Below are positions 29,995 to 41,261 of a stretch of 64,000 nucleotides of DNA, in pieces; within the stretch, counting starts at the first letter, position 1, and the number at the start of each line of letters is the position of its first letter. The stretch comes from Hirudo medicinalis (Eukaryota; Annelida; Clitellata; Hirudinida; Hirudinidae). The stretch lies in contig MPNW01000152.1 in the NCBI GenBank assembly GCA_011800805.1, forward strand, positions 391,982-455,981, written 5' to 3'. Made by a program: the position numbers and the translations under genes. Under the pieces are notes generated by a model, which saw nothing but the letters and a program-made list of their open reading frames with translations, did not search any database and was not told where the DNA came from.

Positions 29995-30176
29995 CTGAAG
30001 GAATAGCGGCCACGAGGCCCCTCTGTTAAGTCAATTTCATAATGGGGAGGCAAGTAAAAGAGGTCATGATTGTAATATTTCAATATTTTAAAACCCAGGC
30101 GGGCCCCACAAAAAATTGCTGGGCCCTTGGACAATTGTCCCCCTGCCCTCTCCGCTCTCGGTGGCCCTGTTAATTT
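29995..30176 (-). mobile_element. Dispersed repeat (probable non-autonomous DNA transposon), copy 1
   Basis: On the minus strand it begins CAGGGCCACCGAGAGCGG, continues through AGCAATTTTTTGTGGGGCCC, and then reads TTTTAAAATATTGAAATATT and ACAATCATGAC. A second copy at about 50.44-50.61 kb shares GGCAATTTTTTGGGGCCC, TTTTTAAAATATTACAATC and, at its other end, the inverted CGGCGGCCCTG. The CAGGGCC terminus is of the kind found in hAT-type elements. No target duplication was resolved. Confidence 0.55.
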
Positions 30177-30699
30177 ATAGTGGTTTGGGGGACCGATGTC
30201 TGTTTTATATACCATTCCAATGAATTCCACGTTTTCACATTTCTTCAAAATATGATTTAAAATGGCACCAAATTTTCATTTCTAAAGGAATCATTTTAAA
30301 ATTAGGTTTGTCGCTGTTTTAAATTAGGAAATAAAACAAAAAATTACTTGTTTGCTTTTGTGGTATTAAATGAACAAATGAACAAATCTGATGTTGCCTT
30401 TGAACTCGTGTGAAGGAAAAATTAACAATCAAAAAATTATTGTTTGAGCGAACACACTTTGAGCATATGAGATATTTGAGACTATTACAATTGTGTGAGT
30501 GTTCAGTTTGTCTAACGCTACATTCAATGCTCATGAAAAGAGACTCCACATTTCCATAATTTTGTGTTGACAACACAGATCGTCCCAATTTATCAAAACT
30601 AATTTATTTTTACGAAACAAACATTCTTCAAAAAGCTCCTCTAAAACTTAACTTCTATACAACTTACTGGAAACAAACAAATTGAGATTGAGAAATGAG

Positions 30700-33600
30700 T
30701 TAAACTCGTTCAAATATGGAAGTCTCGACGTGAGCAGAGTTGAATCTGGATTCGAAATACGTTGTGGGTGGTGGAGGAGGAACATTACAGGACCTCGAAG
30801 ACATTCTGGACGTACGAACTTCTCGGTGAGGAGACTTGTTCTCGCTGAGGTAGGAAAAGGATGCAACTTCGACCATGGAACCATGATCAACTCGCAGATT
30901 GGAGTTCTTCGAAAGCGAATTGTCAGGAGAAATCATTTCTAATCTGAAACCGCATGCTAGCAGAAATGTGAAACTGGCAGACATCTTGCGACGCTTGTGT
31001 TGCTTTTTGTTTTGTCTATACTGCTGTAAGGAAGCTTTCTTTCTGTGCCTCCTTCCAATGGACGAGCCATCGTTGCTTCCATCCAAGGAGAATTGGACTG
31101 AACTTGATCTTATTGATCCTTCTCCACTCGGCAGAGAGAGAATCGAGGTGCAATCCTTCAGCATCATTGAACTACTTGGCCGTTGTATTGAAATGTAAAG
31201 GCATCCGACACTAAACGCCCACACGATGTTTTGCGGCACTTCTCCAGCGGAACAAGAAGCGGTGATGCGTCCCGATGGCAACTCAACCGCGACGACGTCG
31301 TTGGAAAAGGACTGCTGTTCATCTTCAGTAATCTGAACAGTGTAGGTGTGGCGAGACCTCAGGTCGAAGGTCGTAAGATGAATTTTGTTCTCGCTGTTGA
31401 TGCCTTAAAAATTTAATTAGGCTTAGAAAAGAACGTCATCAAATAAAAAATAAATAAATATTATAATAATTTAATTTGTTTTATACATCATGATGTATTG
31501 GTATTCAGCTCGTCATTCCAAAAGATCTTTTATTAATAAATGGTTTCAAAATTTCTTGTTTAAATACATTACGCTTTGTGATTCGAATTATTTGCAGGAT
31601 TTATTAGGTGCATTAGTGTACCTTCTATCCATTTGGCAACGATGACCAGTTCTTCGTCTTTGTGTCCTCGAACTGCCATCGCCAAATCACCTCGATGTGG
31701 GTTGAAAATCAAAGGACAACTCTCAAAAACCTGTCAGATGTGTGGGTTGGTTGAAAAATGAGAAATTCTTGAGAAAGATATTCCAAATTAACCTACTTGA
31801 AATGAATTAGCCAAATAATGTTGATCAATCGAGTAGGCCAGAGCCACTAGATGTTGATTGTTGTGAAAGAGAGACACCGCAAACAGATTATTCAAGTCGT
31901 TCCTAACAATTTCCACTCCAAATGCCAGTCCAACATCTCGACATTTCAAGCTAAAAACGGTTTCTCTTGCTTAGAAAATATTCCATTTCTGCCTAAATCG
32001 AAGTTACCTATGTCTGGCCACCAGAAAATGATTTTCGTGGTCAAAGTCGGAAAGGGCTTCTTGCCAGTTGATGACACCACTCAGCAGAAACTCCAGGTAT
32101 TTTGGAAGGCAGATGGATTCGCCTGGGTTTCGATCCAGAACAAATTGGAAAGGCCGTCTGTTCGAGACTTCAACTTTGTAGTTGAGTGTCATTTTAGGAT
32201 CTGTGCAGGTGATTTTTGGAATAACTATCTGAAAATGAAATATCATTTCATCAATCATGAATCAGCTCCAAATAAGTCATTGAAATTCACCAACATGTTG
32301 TCTCCTGTTAACATTGTCACTGGATGAAAACATTTTCTTAGACTCTGTCAAGAAATTCTGTCCCAGTGAAATACTGGCCACACCCTGAGAACATCTGTTT
32401 AGAGCGACGCTTTGTAGTGGATCAAAGACTTTGGTTGTCATGAGTCTATACTTGACGAAACATCCGAAACCCTGACACGCGAACACTTGCAATTCAATAC
32501 CTCGATTCTCTTTTGGGTCAAAGCGACATTGTCCAAGAAATTGTTGATCTTTCACTCGGAATTTTTTGTCAGGTTGATTGATGACCTGTCCGATGACACC
32601 TTTACTCTCAAAGATGAGTTCCTGTTTGAAAGAATTCAAACCGAGCAGTTTGACGGTGACTTTAAAGTTCTTCTGCTTCGTCCACAATTCTTCAACAGAA
32701 AGATTGGTGAATGTTATGTCACAGGCATCTACTGCATGACCGTCGTATTCTTTGCTTTTGAATGCTACCAGCATGGAATCCATGTTCTCTCCTCTGCAAG
32801 GAATCATTTTCACATCTGCAGATCGGGGAGTTGTGCCATCGACAAAGAACGAGGTATCTTCGATAGGATAAACAGATTTCCAGAACTGATTCGAGACGGC
32901 AATAAACGTCATCAACTCGAAACACGGAAGGTTTTCGAGGTAATTTATCCCAGCCGTTAGGAATGATTGGACGGTAAACGGCGAAATCGAACCATCCACG
33001 TTGAGGAAACGTTTAATATCTTCGTTGTAGTGGAGTGGCTGGAGCATATGGACCCTCCAAACGAGTTCAACATCACTTGGCAAACACCGAGGTTCCCAAT
33101 CGTAAGACTGTTTGAGAGTCAACAGCTGCTTGTATCTCGACTCTGCAGAAAATAGTAAACTTTGATCACGGAAGTGAGGCATGGCTATTCGATGCTTGAA
33201 ATGCTTCTCTCTTTTTGCCAAATCTATCAGGTAGTCGAGACGTGTAGCAGTTGGAAGTCTGTATGCCCAGGAATCTTCAGCGTCTTCCAAATCTAATTCA
33301 AAAGGTTCGCTCGGAAAAGCCTTATGCCACGCTGTGGCAGTTTTAAGTCGGTTTAGCTGAATTTCGCTTTCACTTTTGGAAAAACGGTGAGGCAAAATTC
33401 TGCCAAAACGTTGTTTGCAATAGATGTAGTAACTGGCAGGTTGTAACATGTGGAGATGCCAAATCCAGTGAACATCGGACGGGGGTTCGAGAAAAACTTC
33501 CGAATTATCTGCATCCTGGTGCTGGTGGAGCAACGTCAACCAAAACCTTTCGTATCTCCTGATTGTTCTCCTCAACAACAACTCGTCATTCTTGCTTATG

Positions 33601-33731
33601 AATGATTCCCAGGAATCAAAATATTTGAGGTAAACTCGGGTGTAGCTTGTTAGATCCACTCTTAAGGAAGTTCTCACCGGCATTTGTGGGTGACCTTCCA
33701 GCCACTCATTCCTCAGGTTCAACTCCCCCAT
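30700..33731 (-). CDS. GRDP-like protein (DUF1399 / glycine-rich domain-containing family)
   Basis: Five exons keep phase and give 874 residues: 33731-32295, 32228-32008, 31950-31797, 31730-31622 and 31403-30700 (stop TAA). Two copies of the family's motif are visible. The first is PPSDVHWIWHLHMLQPASYY with RFGRILPH; the second is LPSDVELVWRVHMLQPLHY. Tryptophan and histidine spacing (WxWHxHMLxP) is that of DUF1399. The middle part (residues about 330-640) looks like a beta-rich C2-like region, and the last 180 residues are Ser-rich, with a basic patch (RRHRKKA), a short hydrophobic run and a PPPPP stretch. GRDP proteins are best known from plants, where they bind RNA or act in stress responses; animal members are uncharacterised. 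The role here is unknown. It lies head-to-tail behind contactin on the same strand, 1.8 kb away. Confidence 0.85.
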
Positions 33732-34892
33732 ACTTCATCCAACTGTTGCTTTAAATGGGCATAGAAGTCAGATAAAATATACGGCCCAATAACGAACTTT
33801 AAGTCTTAAATCGTGCACAATTTAATGAGATAAACAAAGAAGCAAATGAAATCATGTTTTGGGCGTAATCCCATTTATCGTCATATCAAGTTGAAAGCAA
33901 TTTGAATCAATTAGCCACAAGGAACCTCTCTCAAATGACTCATAACAAACCAACAAGTTGAATTCAGCCATTCGGGCTTAAATTATAGCAGTCGAAATGA
34001 AGCTGATAAGAAATGTTGATTTACAGGACGAATTACGCCGAGGGCAAATAATTAATGGCCCCTGAAATAATAGCAACGTTCATTAAAGTTCATGAAACCA
34101 ACTCACATTGGATCTGCACGCCAGTGATTATCCGCGATAATTTCTTTAATTTCTCAGAAACAATGCACGGAATTCCAGTGTTTAAACTTGGCGAGAACTC
34201 GGAACAAAGTGAATGTTAATCACAGACGAGAGATTTTAAGTTGTAAATTGTTGTAGGATAAGTTGCTGTTATCACATCACTGTCTTCCAATAAATGCCAC
34301 TTAATACCACGTAGTTAACTCGGATTTGAATTGCGCAAGAAATTAGTCTTATAATTTTAGTCGACTGAATATTCCTAAAATTCGACTTAATCACCCGCTG
34401 TTAATTCGAATACTGTCCAGTCCGAACGAAGCCAAACAAGAAGAATGAAACAAGAGGTAATGAAGAAGCATGCATGAATAATGAATTAAGCTCTTGTTAG
34501 GGGAGAGCCACACTGGCCACGTACGAATCTTGTGATCAATTGATGTATTCAATTTGACGAATTCTTCGTATGTTGTTGCCTGGTGCTGTTTTGTATGCTG
34601 TTGTTGCATGGATATTCTCCCGGTTGTAGTTCGTTTCGTGGGTCGAAGATATCTCTTGGTGAAATCAGAACCAAGCGACATTCATCGCAAATTATTTTAA
34701 TGGCGTGTAATTAATTTCGTGTGTTCGCTGTTTGCTCGACAACAGACGTCAGAAAATTCAAAAGTACGAATTCTATTGTTGTTTGAGTGGCACTCGTGCA
34801 ATGTATTTTGTGCACCGATACTAATTTACACTCGAGAGCTCCACCAACAAACAAGCACGAACATCTTTCATTGATTGAAGCAATCACTTCAA
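33732..34892. other. Intergenic region 5' of the GRDP-like gene
   Basis: No gene or repeat is recognised. The frame at 34391-34681 has no splice context and no similarity. An ATTAAA on the minus strand near 34700 could serve as the poly(A) signal of the coding-like exon at 34893-35412. Confidence 0.45.
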
Positions 34893-35412
34893 TCAAAAGA
34901 ATTTTTTCCTCAACACGACATTGGCTGACTGACACTCTCTGATGAGACAAGTGAGTCTACTCAAGTTGGAGAATTTGCATTTTTGTACGCAATGCTCCAC
35001 AGGGTCGTTGTAGCGTCGTTTGTCCTCCACAATTCTCTTCTCTTCCATCCCACCCTCCTTCGAATTGTCCTCGCGTAACTCTTCATCTTGAAATGCTTCG
35101 AGAACCTGAAATCTTTTCTGAGAATTCCCTTCACGCTCCGCTGAGCGCCAAGCATCAGTCGTTCCTTGACTCCTCAGAAATGAACCATGCGCATCGTTAT
35201 CCAGAACCTTCGAACTTTGGCCTCGATGTTCCAAACACCGGAGTTTACAAATGTTCACAGCTTTCTCTTTGAATTTCTGCAGTTCTTCCTTCAAGTTCAT
35301 CCCGACTAGGAATGCTCCTCGGAATAATCGTTGTAAAAGTCTGCAGAATTCACTGCATCGGTGGACGAGGAATTCCTCTTCCAACTGGCATTCGTCGTGT
35401 TGGTCCTTGGAC
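34893..35412 (-). CDS. Uncharacterised coding-like terminal exon
   Basis: A frame of about 173 codons opens right after a good acceptor (TTTAATCCACAG|GTCC at 35412) and ends with TGA at 34893. The protein is hydrophilic and Lys/Glu-rich, with a probable helical stretch (NLKEELQKFKEKAVNICK), and five scattered cysteines near the C-terminus (EHCVQKC, LTCLIREC). A minus-strand ATTAAA lies roughly 190 nt downstream. The 5' exon was not found; the small hydrophobic frame at 35575-35760 is a weak candidate. No family is recognised. The length and clean acceptor favour a real exon, but codon evidence is limited. Confidence 0.4.
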
Positions 35413-36734
35413 CTGTGGATTAAATAAATCATATTTTGAGATTTTCTCACGATTATCTCTCAAAACAATTAACTTGGGAGGCGCTTGATGTTGACAGGTA
35501 CTCAACATGTCAAAGGTCAGTTATAAGAATGTCTCCCTATTGGACAGAACAATGCAAGTTAACAGCACTATAAGTTAGAGTAATGATAATGATTTAATAG
35601 AAACAAAAAGAATTCCAAAACGAATTACCGAAAATACAGTTGCCATGACAATAGATTCAACCTTCCAAAGCGTTTTCTTTGTTATGTCACGATATTTAAT
35701 GAAAAGGAATATGTAAATGGTAGCAATTGAGTTTCGTAAAAGAGAACCTGAGTGCATCATTTCATAACAATCAAGTTACGCAATCGTTAACCAAGGTTAC
35801 ACTTGGAATCTGAGTTATTGTTGATTGTTGACCGAAGGCAAATTTTAAAGTTGCATAAATTTTAATGACAGGCATACATTACTCACCAATGACATTGTAA
35901 TGAAATAATGGATATTACAGTTTCGGGATACAACTGGAATTAAGGAAGACGTTTTTTTTTAAATTAGTGAATGAAAGCACAAGACAACATGGTGACATTC
36001 ATGTGGACAAAATAGGTGTTATTCAATTACATTGTGCTTCTGTTTAAATGCGTTTAACTGGAGTCTCAAGTCCAAATCATCTTAGTCATGCAACGGACTT
36101 TAATAAAATAAATAAATCTACAACATTAATAAACTGCAAACAGTTCATAAAATAGAAACGTCTCGAAACATTTCTAATTCGGATTTTCCTCTCCATAAAA
36201 AGGACAAAAACCTACATGTAAAATAGACAATGTTCAAAAATTTTACAATTTCCAAGAGCTTATACAGTTATTCATCTTCAGCACAAGGGTGGTCTCCCCA
36301 TGGAACAAATTCGATAAGTAAACCGTCCATGCGGATGCAATTGATAAATTTAGGATGGACCAAGTAAATATGGATTTTAAAAGTTAATGGAAAGGAGCGG
36401 TTATTACAGACTCCGGTCTTTTAAACCAGTATAAATAAATAATTGTTAGGTTGTGTTATTTGAAAAGTGAAAAGAAATAATGATTTATAAATTGAAAGGA
36501 TACGTAATCCATTAACGGGTGAGTGTTTAAAAAAGTAAAATATAGATTTTACGTTGTTTTTCATAAAGCGGGAACAATTTTTGAAATTAAACAATAAACA
36601 ACAATAAATAACAAATTTAATTGCGTTAATCACAACTCAGAATTCTCAAATGTTTAATTTTAAGACCCAACGAGTGAATTTAACCTCCGGAATTGCATTT
36701 TAATTAAATTTCAAAATCGCTTTAATAAAACGAC

Positions 36735-36740
36735 TTTATT
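36735..36740 (-). terminator. Poly(A) signal of the small secreted-peptide candidate
   Basis: AATAAA on the minus strand lies 14 nt past the stop codon at 36754, giving a very short 3' UTR. Confidence 0.5.
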
Positions 36741-36753
36741 AAGTTTCAACGTG

Positions 36754-36936
36754 CTAGTTTTTTGAAGAAAGCAAGAACCTCAAACTGCAAAATTCCTCGG
36801 TGCAACTTGGAAGTTTGTTCGAAATTATTTGCTCCTTCAACGGAACAACATTTGCCTTCATTTTGATAGCCGTTGTGATGTCTTCGCACAAAATCATCGA
36901 AACGAGGAGAACGTGAAGAAAAGTTTTGAAAGACAT
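36754..36936 (-). CDS. Small secreted peptide candidate (60 residues)
   Basis: The ATG at 36936 starts a 60-residue protein. Its N-terminus (MSFKTFLHVLLVSMILCEDI) has the charge and hydrophobic core of a signal peptide. The predicted mature part is basic and has two close cysteines (SCTEEFC) followed by SLRFLLSSKN at the C-terminus. A TATA-like box lies about 75 nt upstream and AATAAA 14 nt downstream, so the whole transcript could be about 250 nt and intronless. An in-frame ATG at 36993 exists, but it falls close to where transcription would start and would hide the signal peptide. No known peptide family was recognised. A + strand frame of 79 codons overlaps (36829-37068) but lacks such features. 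Confidence 0.45.
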   Translation of the reverse strand: MSFKTFLHVLLVSMILCEDITTAIKMKANVVPLKEQIISNKLPSCTEEFCSLRFLLSSKN

Positions 36937-37008
36937 CGAGATTCGTTCGATGACGAAATTCAAGACCTGAAAGCAACGATTTCCATGTCTCACATCGACA
37001 CATTGGCG

Positions 37009-37018
37009 CTTATAAAGA
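37009..37018 (-). promoter_or_regulatory. TATA-like box for the small peptide candidate
   Basis: The minus strand reads CTTTATAAGC, about 75 nt upstream of the ATG at 36936. The expected start of transcription about 30 nt downstream would leave a 5' UTR of roughly 45 nt. Confidence 0.4.
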
Positions 37019-37439
37019 TCCAGCTGAGAAAAGTTTCAACAGAAAAAGAAAATTACGAAGATTGCTGAAATGGATGGGTTTGTGTTTCAAAGAATTTCCA
37101 GGTAACAAAATAAAGCCTCATTTCCAAGCAATGTTTTCATTCTTGGGTATTTTGGGAATGAATTTTATTTATATTTAAGAAATAGTTGGGGCTAGTTTTG
37201 GTTGCACGAGTTTTGAATCACTCAACATTTTGCCCTGGTACCCCATTTTAACTTCACCTCCCCAAATATGGCTGATTATGATGAGACATTATCATGTATT
37301 ACAATGCACTGATAAACTTTTTCAAATGACTCTGTCGATGCTGACTTGAACGAGTAAGCTCTAATAAATTTGTTTTTTAAATTCTACTCGGAAAATAAGC
37401 GTTTAATCGAATGCACTAATTTAAGAAGCCCATAATAAA

Positions 37440-37503
37440 ATTATGATGATGATGATGATAATAATACTACTACTAATAATACTACTACTACTACTACTAC
37501 TAC

Positions 37504-37556
<53 letters not shown>

Positions 37557-37604
37557 GTAATAGTAATAATAGTAATATTATNATAATAATACTACTACTA
37601 ATAA

Positions 37605-37699
<95 letters not shown>

Positions 37700-37730
37700 G
37701 TAATAGTAATAATAGTAATATTATTAATTT
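37440..37730. repeat. Compound trinucleotide microsatellite (ATA/ACT) with a higher-order duplication
   Basis: Runs of AAT and ACT triplets form a block of about 120-140 bp (ATAATACTACTACTAATAAT..., then AAT repeats, then AATAGTAATAGTAATAATAG). The block occurs twice, separated by the single undetermined base at 37582. Confidence 0.9.
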
Positions 37731-37739
37731 ACTAATACT

Positions 37740-38290
37740 ATCTGCGCTGCTGGTTGCCGAGTTAATGAGTCGTTGGGGCACATTGTACAGCACTGTCGCA
37801 GTACTGGCGGTCCTCGACATTTGAGACGTAACTCCTTAGTGAAGATGTTGGCAAGAAAATTGAGTGCAACGGGGTTCATCGCCAGAATTGAACCAAGAAT
37901 CCCTACTGTTGAAGGAAATGAAGGACTTGCCGGGAATCCATCAATGGATGAAGGAAAAACAATCCAGTCTCGGAATCTCAAAAGCAGAAAGGAAACGTCA
38001 CGGCCCTCATTTTAAACTGGAGAGGATCCATATCCGAGGAATCGTGGAGATTTTGGAGGAGATTCGTATAAGATATGGCGGACATTCAAGATGAACGCCT
38101 TGAAATGCAGAAGACACTAACACTTTGTTTGATAGACATGAATTGATAGGAACGATTTGTCGAAGTCCTTTTTTTCTGGTCTGACGGGATTTCCCAGACC
38201 CATATGCGGACCAAAATTATTTAACGATTTGGATTTCTTAAACATTATGTCCGTTATGTTTTTTGGCTCGGCTAATAAAAGATTGAAAGT
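37740..38290 (+). mobile_element. 3' end of an R2/NeSL-like LINE
   Basis: The + strand encodes ESLGHIVQHCRSTGGPRHLR, then RRNSLVKMLARKLSATGF and IEPRIPTVEG. This is the zinc-knuckle (HxxxC) and following region that ends R2/NeSL-type LINE proteins. After it the frame breaks by +1 near 37.86 kb, and a non-coding tail ends in TAATAAAAGATTGAAAG followed by a (TAA)n tract, as expected for a LINE 3' tail. A 5'-truncated copy. Confidence 0.7.
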
Positions 38291-38555
38291 AATAATAATA
38301 ATAATAATAATATCATAATATTATATATTATATTACATATATTATTATTACATAATAATACATATTAATACATATATATTATTATTATAATATAATATTA
38401 TTATATATTATATTACATATAATATTATTATTATTATTAACATTATTAACGTTATTATTATTATTATTATTATTGTTGTTGTTATTATTATTGTTATTGT
38501 TGCTATTGTTGTTATTGTTGTTATTGATGTTATTGTTATTATTGTTGTTAAAAGT
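38288..38555. repeat. AT-rich (ATT)n and (ATTGTT)n low-complexity tract
   Basis: Imperfect TAA/TTA/TTG triplets immediately follow the LINE tail. The apparent poly-Asn frame on the minus strand (38385-38621) is an artefact of this repeat. Confidence 0.9.
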
Positions 38556-39559
38556 TAAAACTTTTTGAATCAAAGAAGGCTGCGTTTTAGTTTCGCGAAG
38601 CTTTGTCCTTCCTGGAAACAACTGGAATGATTATCCTGATAAAAGACAAACGACAAATGGTTATTGCAATTAAATAATTATTTGAGCTAAATTTAAACAG
38701 CATTTTAATTATTTTTGACATTTCTTGAAAAATAAAACAATTAAAATTAAAAATGGCTCCAATAACTCGAAAATTTCTTTCAAATGGCAATTCTCCAGTT
38801 CCACTATTTCATTAGTCCGCAAGACTTCGAAATTCAAGAAAATAAAATTAATCATCTATTAGATTTAAAATCCTATGGTTGCTGCCATAGTTTCCGAAAT
38901 TTGCTTATTATTGCGATTATATACTTCAGTAAAGTTTTAAATAATTGAACCTTAAATAATACGATAAGAGAACGTGTTCATTGAATTCTACATTCGTAAA
39001 TTTATGTGTAGTGAACATTGTTGTGCTACTGTCACCTTATCAATTCTGTTATTTTTCTTCTTTTTACCGCTGTTTAAAATATTTTTTTTTGTTTTAACAA
39101 GAACTAAGCTTGTGAGGGTTTCCTCTGTTACTTGACCAGATTATTGCTCAGGGCTCAGGGATCACTTCATAATTTTAATAGTAGTGATAATGATGATGAG
39201 TCTGAAATAGTTAAAATGTTACATATGTTTTGTTGGAACCTCAAGACCATTGTGTAGTCATAAAACTACATGTAACTAATCATGTAAGCTATTTGAGTTT
39301 CGATTAAGTGTCAAAACAATGTTTTGGGAAGGATCGTTTTTATGGAAACTTCCGAGTCTCGAATGATATTTTGAATTTTATACCGATGCAATTTTGTGTC
39401 ACTTTTCATAAAACTTATGAATTATTTTTTATATTTAATTTTGAATTACATAAAGTTAGATGCGTCGTAAATGCAATTTTTCAAAGGATAGCCAACACCA
39501 ACTCCATATCACATATTTTCTTGGATTAGTAAACAAACTTGAACAAAGATCGTTCGATT
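38556..39559. other. Intergenic region upstream of TMEM115
   Basis: AT-rich DNA with no recognised gene. The 200 bp before 39560 should contain the TMEM115 promoter and 5' UTR. A short frame at 39308-39529 has no supporting feature. Confidence 0.45.
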
Positions 39560-40747
39560 ATGACAGCGTTGCTACAGTCGAAGATTTCAATGGTCGTCAA
39601 TAATTATAATGCCTCTGTTTTGAGTGCGAACTTGTTTGTCAGGATTTTTTGCGTGTCAATATTTATCGGTCACTTGTTGTCATATTCCGAAACTGCCAAG
39701 GAATTATTTTGCATTTATCCAGGGAAACTTTTGCCCCCAAACTTTACTGTTTGGACCGTGATAACCTATTGCTTTATCGAACCTCACATTTGGCTACTCG
39801 TGTGCAATGTAATCGTTGTTTTTATGTATGGAAAAGTGGTTGAGCCCCTATGGGGGTCCTTGGAAATGGTTCGTTTCTATGCCATAGTTTCAACATTCGT
39901 GGCCATCCTTACAGTCTGTTTCTATTTTCTTGAATATCTGTTCACGACGAACACTGACTTATTATTTACGAATCCCGTTTATGGTATGAGTGGATATGCA
40001 GCAGGACTCACTGTGGTATTGAAGCAAACAATGGGAGATCAAGTCCTCTTGAGCAATCCATTCATTAAAATGCGTAACAAGCACATACCCATCGTTGCTG
40101 CTTGCCTCATTTTGTTGGCAAGGGTTGTAAATGTCGTTCCACCTGCGCACTTGGTATTATTTACGTTCGGTCTCATTGTCAGCTGGGTTTATCTACGCTT
40201 CTATCAGAAACATAAGGATGGAACAAAAGGTGATTCAGCTGAGGGATTCTCATTTGCCAGGTATTTCAGTGCTTGAAACTGAATTGACTCTCATCTGACT
40301 TCCATGACTTTAATTTTTTATTTAGCTTTTTTCCTGATATTCTGAGTCCTTACATCAGTGTGCTGTCAAACACAGTGTTTGCCTTGTTGGTAAAAATGAA
40401 AATATGTTCGAGCTCTCATCGGAAGTTTGAGCTCAAAGTTCCGGTGGTTAACTTGACTCTCTCTGGGACAGACATTCATGATGCAGAGAGGAGAAGGTGA
40501 GTGACCTCATCAAATCTCAACTCTTTGCATGAGGTTTGCTTAATGTTTCAGGAAACTGGCACTGAAAGCTTTAAATGAGAGACTGAACAAAGTCAGTACA
40601 CTCCCCTGGCCGAACATGGAAGAAACTCTGGAAGGGGAGCAAAGGGACAAGTCGGCCGATTCCGACCAAAAACGACAGGAGTCCGACAAATCCGTCGTCA
40701 TAAACATCCAGGAAGCCCAGCGTCCGGACAATCCGATCATCCTGTAA
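39560..40747 (+). CDS. TMEM115: TMEM115, Golgi rhomboid-like membrane protein
   Basis: Three exons (39560-40260, 40326-40496, 40552-40747) give 355 residues, close to human TMEM115 (351). The N-terminal half is multi-pass and rhomboid-like, with GKLLPPNFTVWTVITYCFIE, GKVVEPLWGSLEM and the conserved NPVYGMSGYAAGL loop. No rhomboid Gly-x-Ser catalytic dyad is apparent in context, in line with TMEM115 being a non-protease. After the membrane part comes FFPDILSPYISVL, then LSGTDIHDAERRR and LALKALNERL, which match the vertebrate cytoplasmic tail. TMEM115 sits in the Golgi and helps COG-dependent retrograde transport. The ATG at 39560 opens the conserved frame. Poly(A) signal AATAAA at 41099. The gene is convergent with CPT2. 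Confidence 0.93.
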
Positions 40748-41098
40748 ATCAAAAGCACTTTCCAGGGTCTGCAATAACCTCTGCACGAAGTCTTAAGTAC
40801 CAAACTCCGACGACACGTGAAGAATCCCCGTTCTAGTGATGTCCTTTAGAATTTTATTCGCGTGCTGAAACTTATTTTCTCGACAATCCTGACGGTGCAC
40901 GACGTTTCAGATTATGGAGTTTCGACTTTCTTGACTTATTTGAAAATTGTATTTCATAAACCATTCTAAAGTAATGCCTAATGTCTAAGTTACTTTATGT
41001 TTTTGTTAATTATTTGCTTAATAGGTGTTTCAGTTTAAACAATTTTTTTTTTAAATTGTGACATTTGTAAATTATAGAAGAATTATGTACACTCAGTC

Positions 41099-41104
41099 AA
41101 TAAA
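41099..41104 (+). terminator. Poly(A) signal of TMEM115
   Basis: AATAAA on the + strand, about 350 nt past the TMEM115 stop and 128 nt before the facing CPT2 poly(A) signal. Confidence 0.6.
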
Positions 41105-41231
41105 AAAAGAACTTATCAAACATTCTGCTGGACTGAACAAGTTTGAATTGACTTAGAGTTAATCGCAGATTATTGAATAGAATTATTATTAATTATGAGT
41201 AAGTCGAATATGTTAATAATTATCAAAAACG

Positions 41232-41237
41232 TTTATT
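41232..41237 (-). terminator. Poly(A) signal of CPT2
   Basis: AATAAA on the minus strand, 24 nt past the CPT2 stop codon. Confidence 0.65.
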
Positions 41238-41261
41238 GAAAAAAATATGACGGGCACGGTG

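Noticed and set aside
37578..37820. Leucine/valine-run protein on the minus strand
   Set aside because: Translation of the AAT/ACT microsatellite.
38385..38621. Poly-asparagine protein on the minus strand
   Set aside because: Translation of a TAA/TTA triplet repeat; no flanking coding signal.
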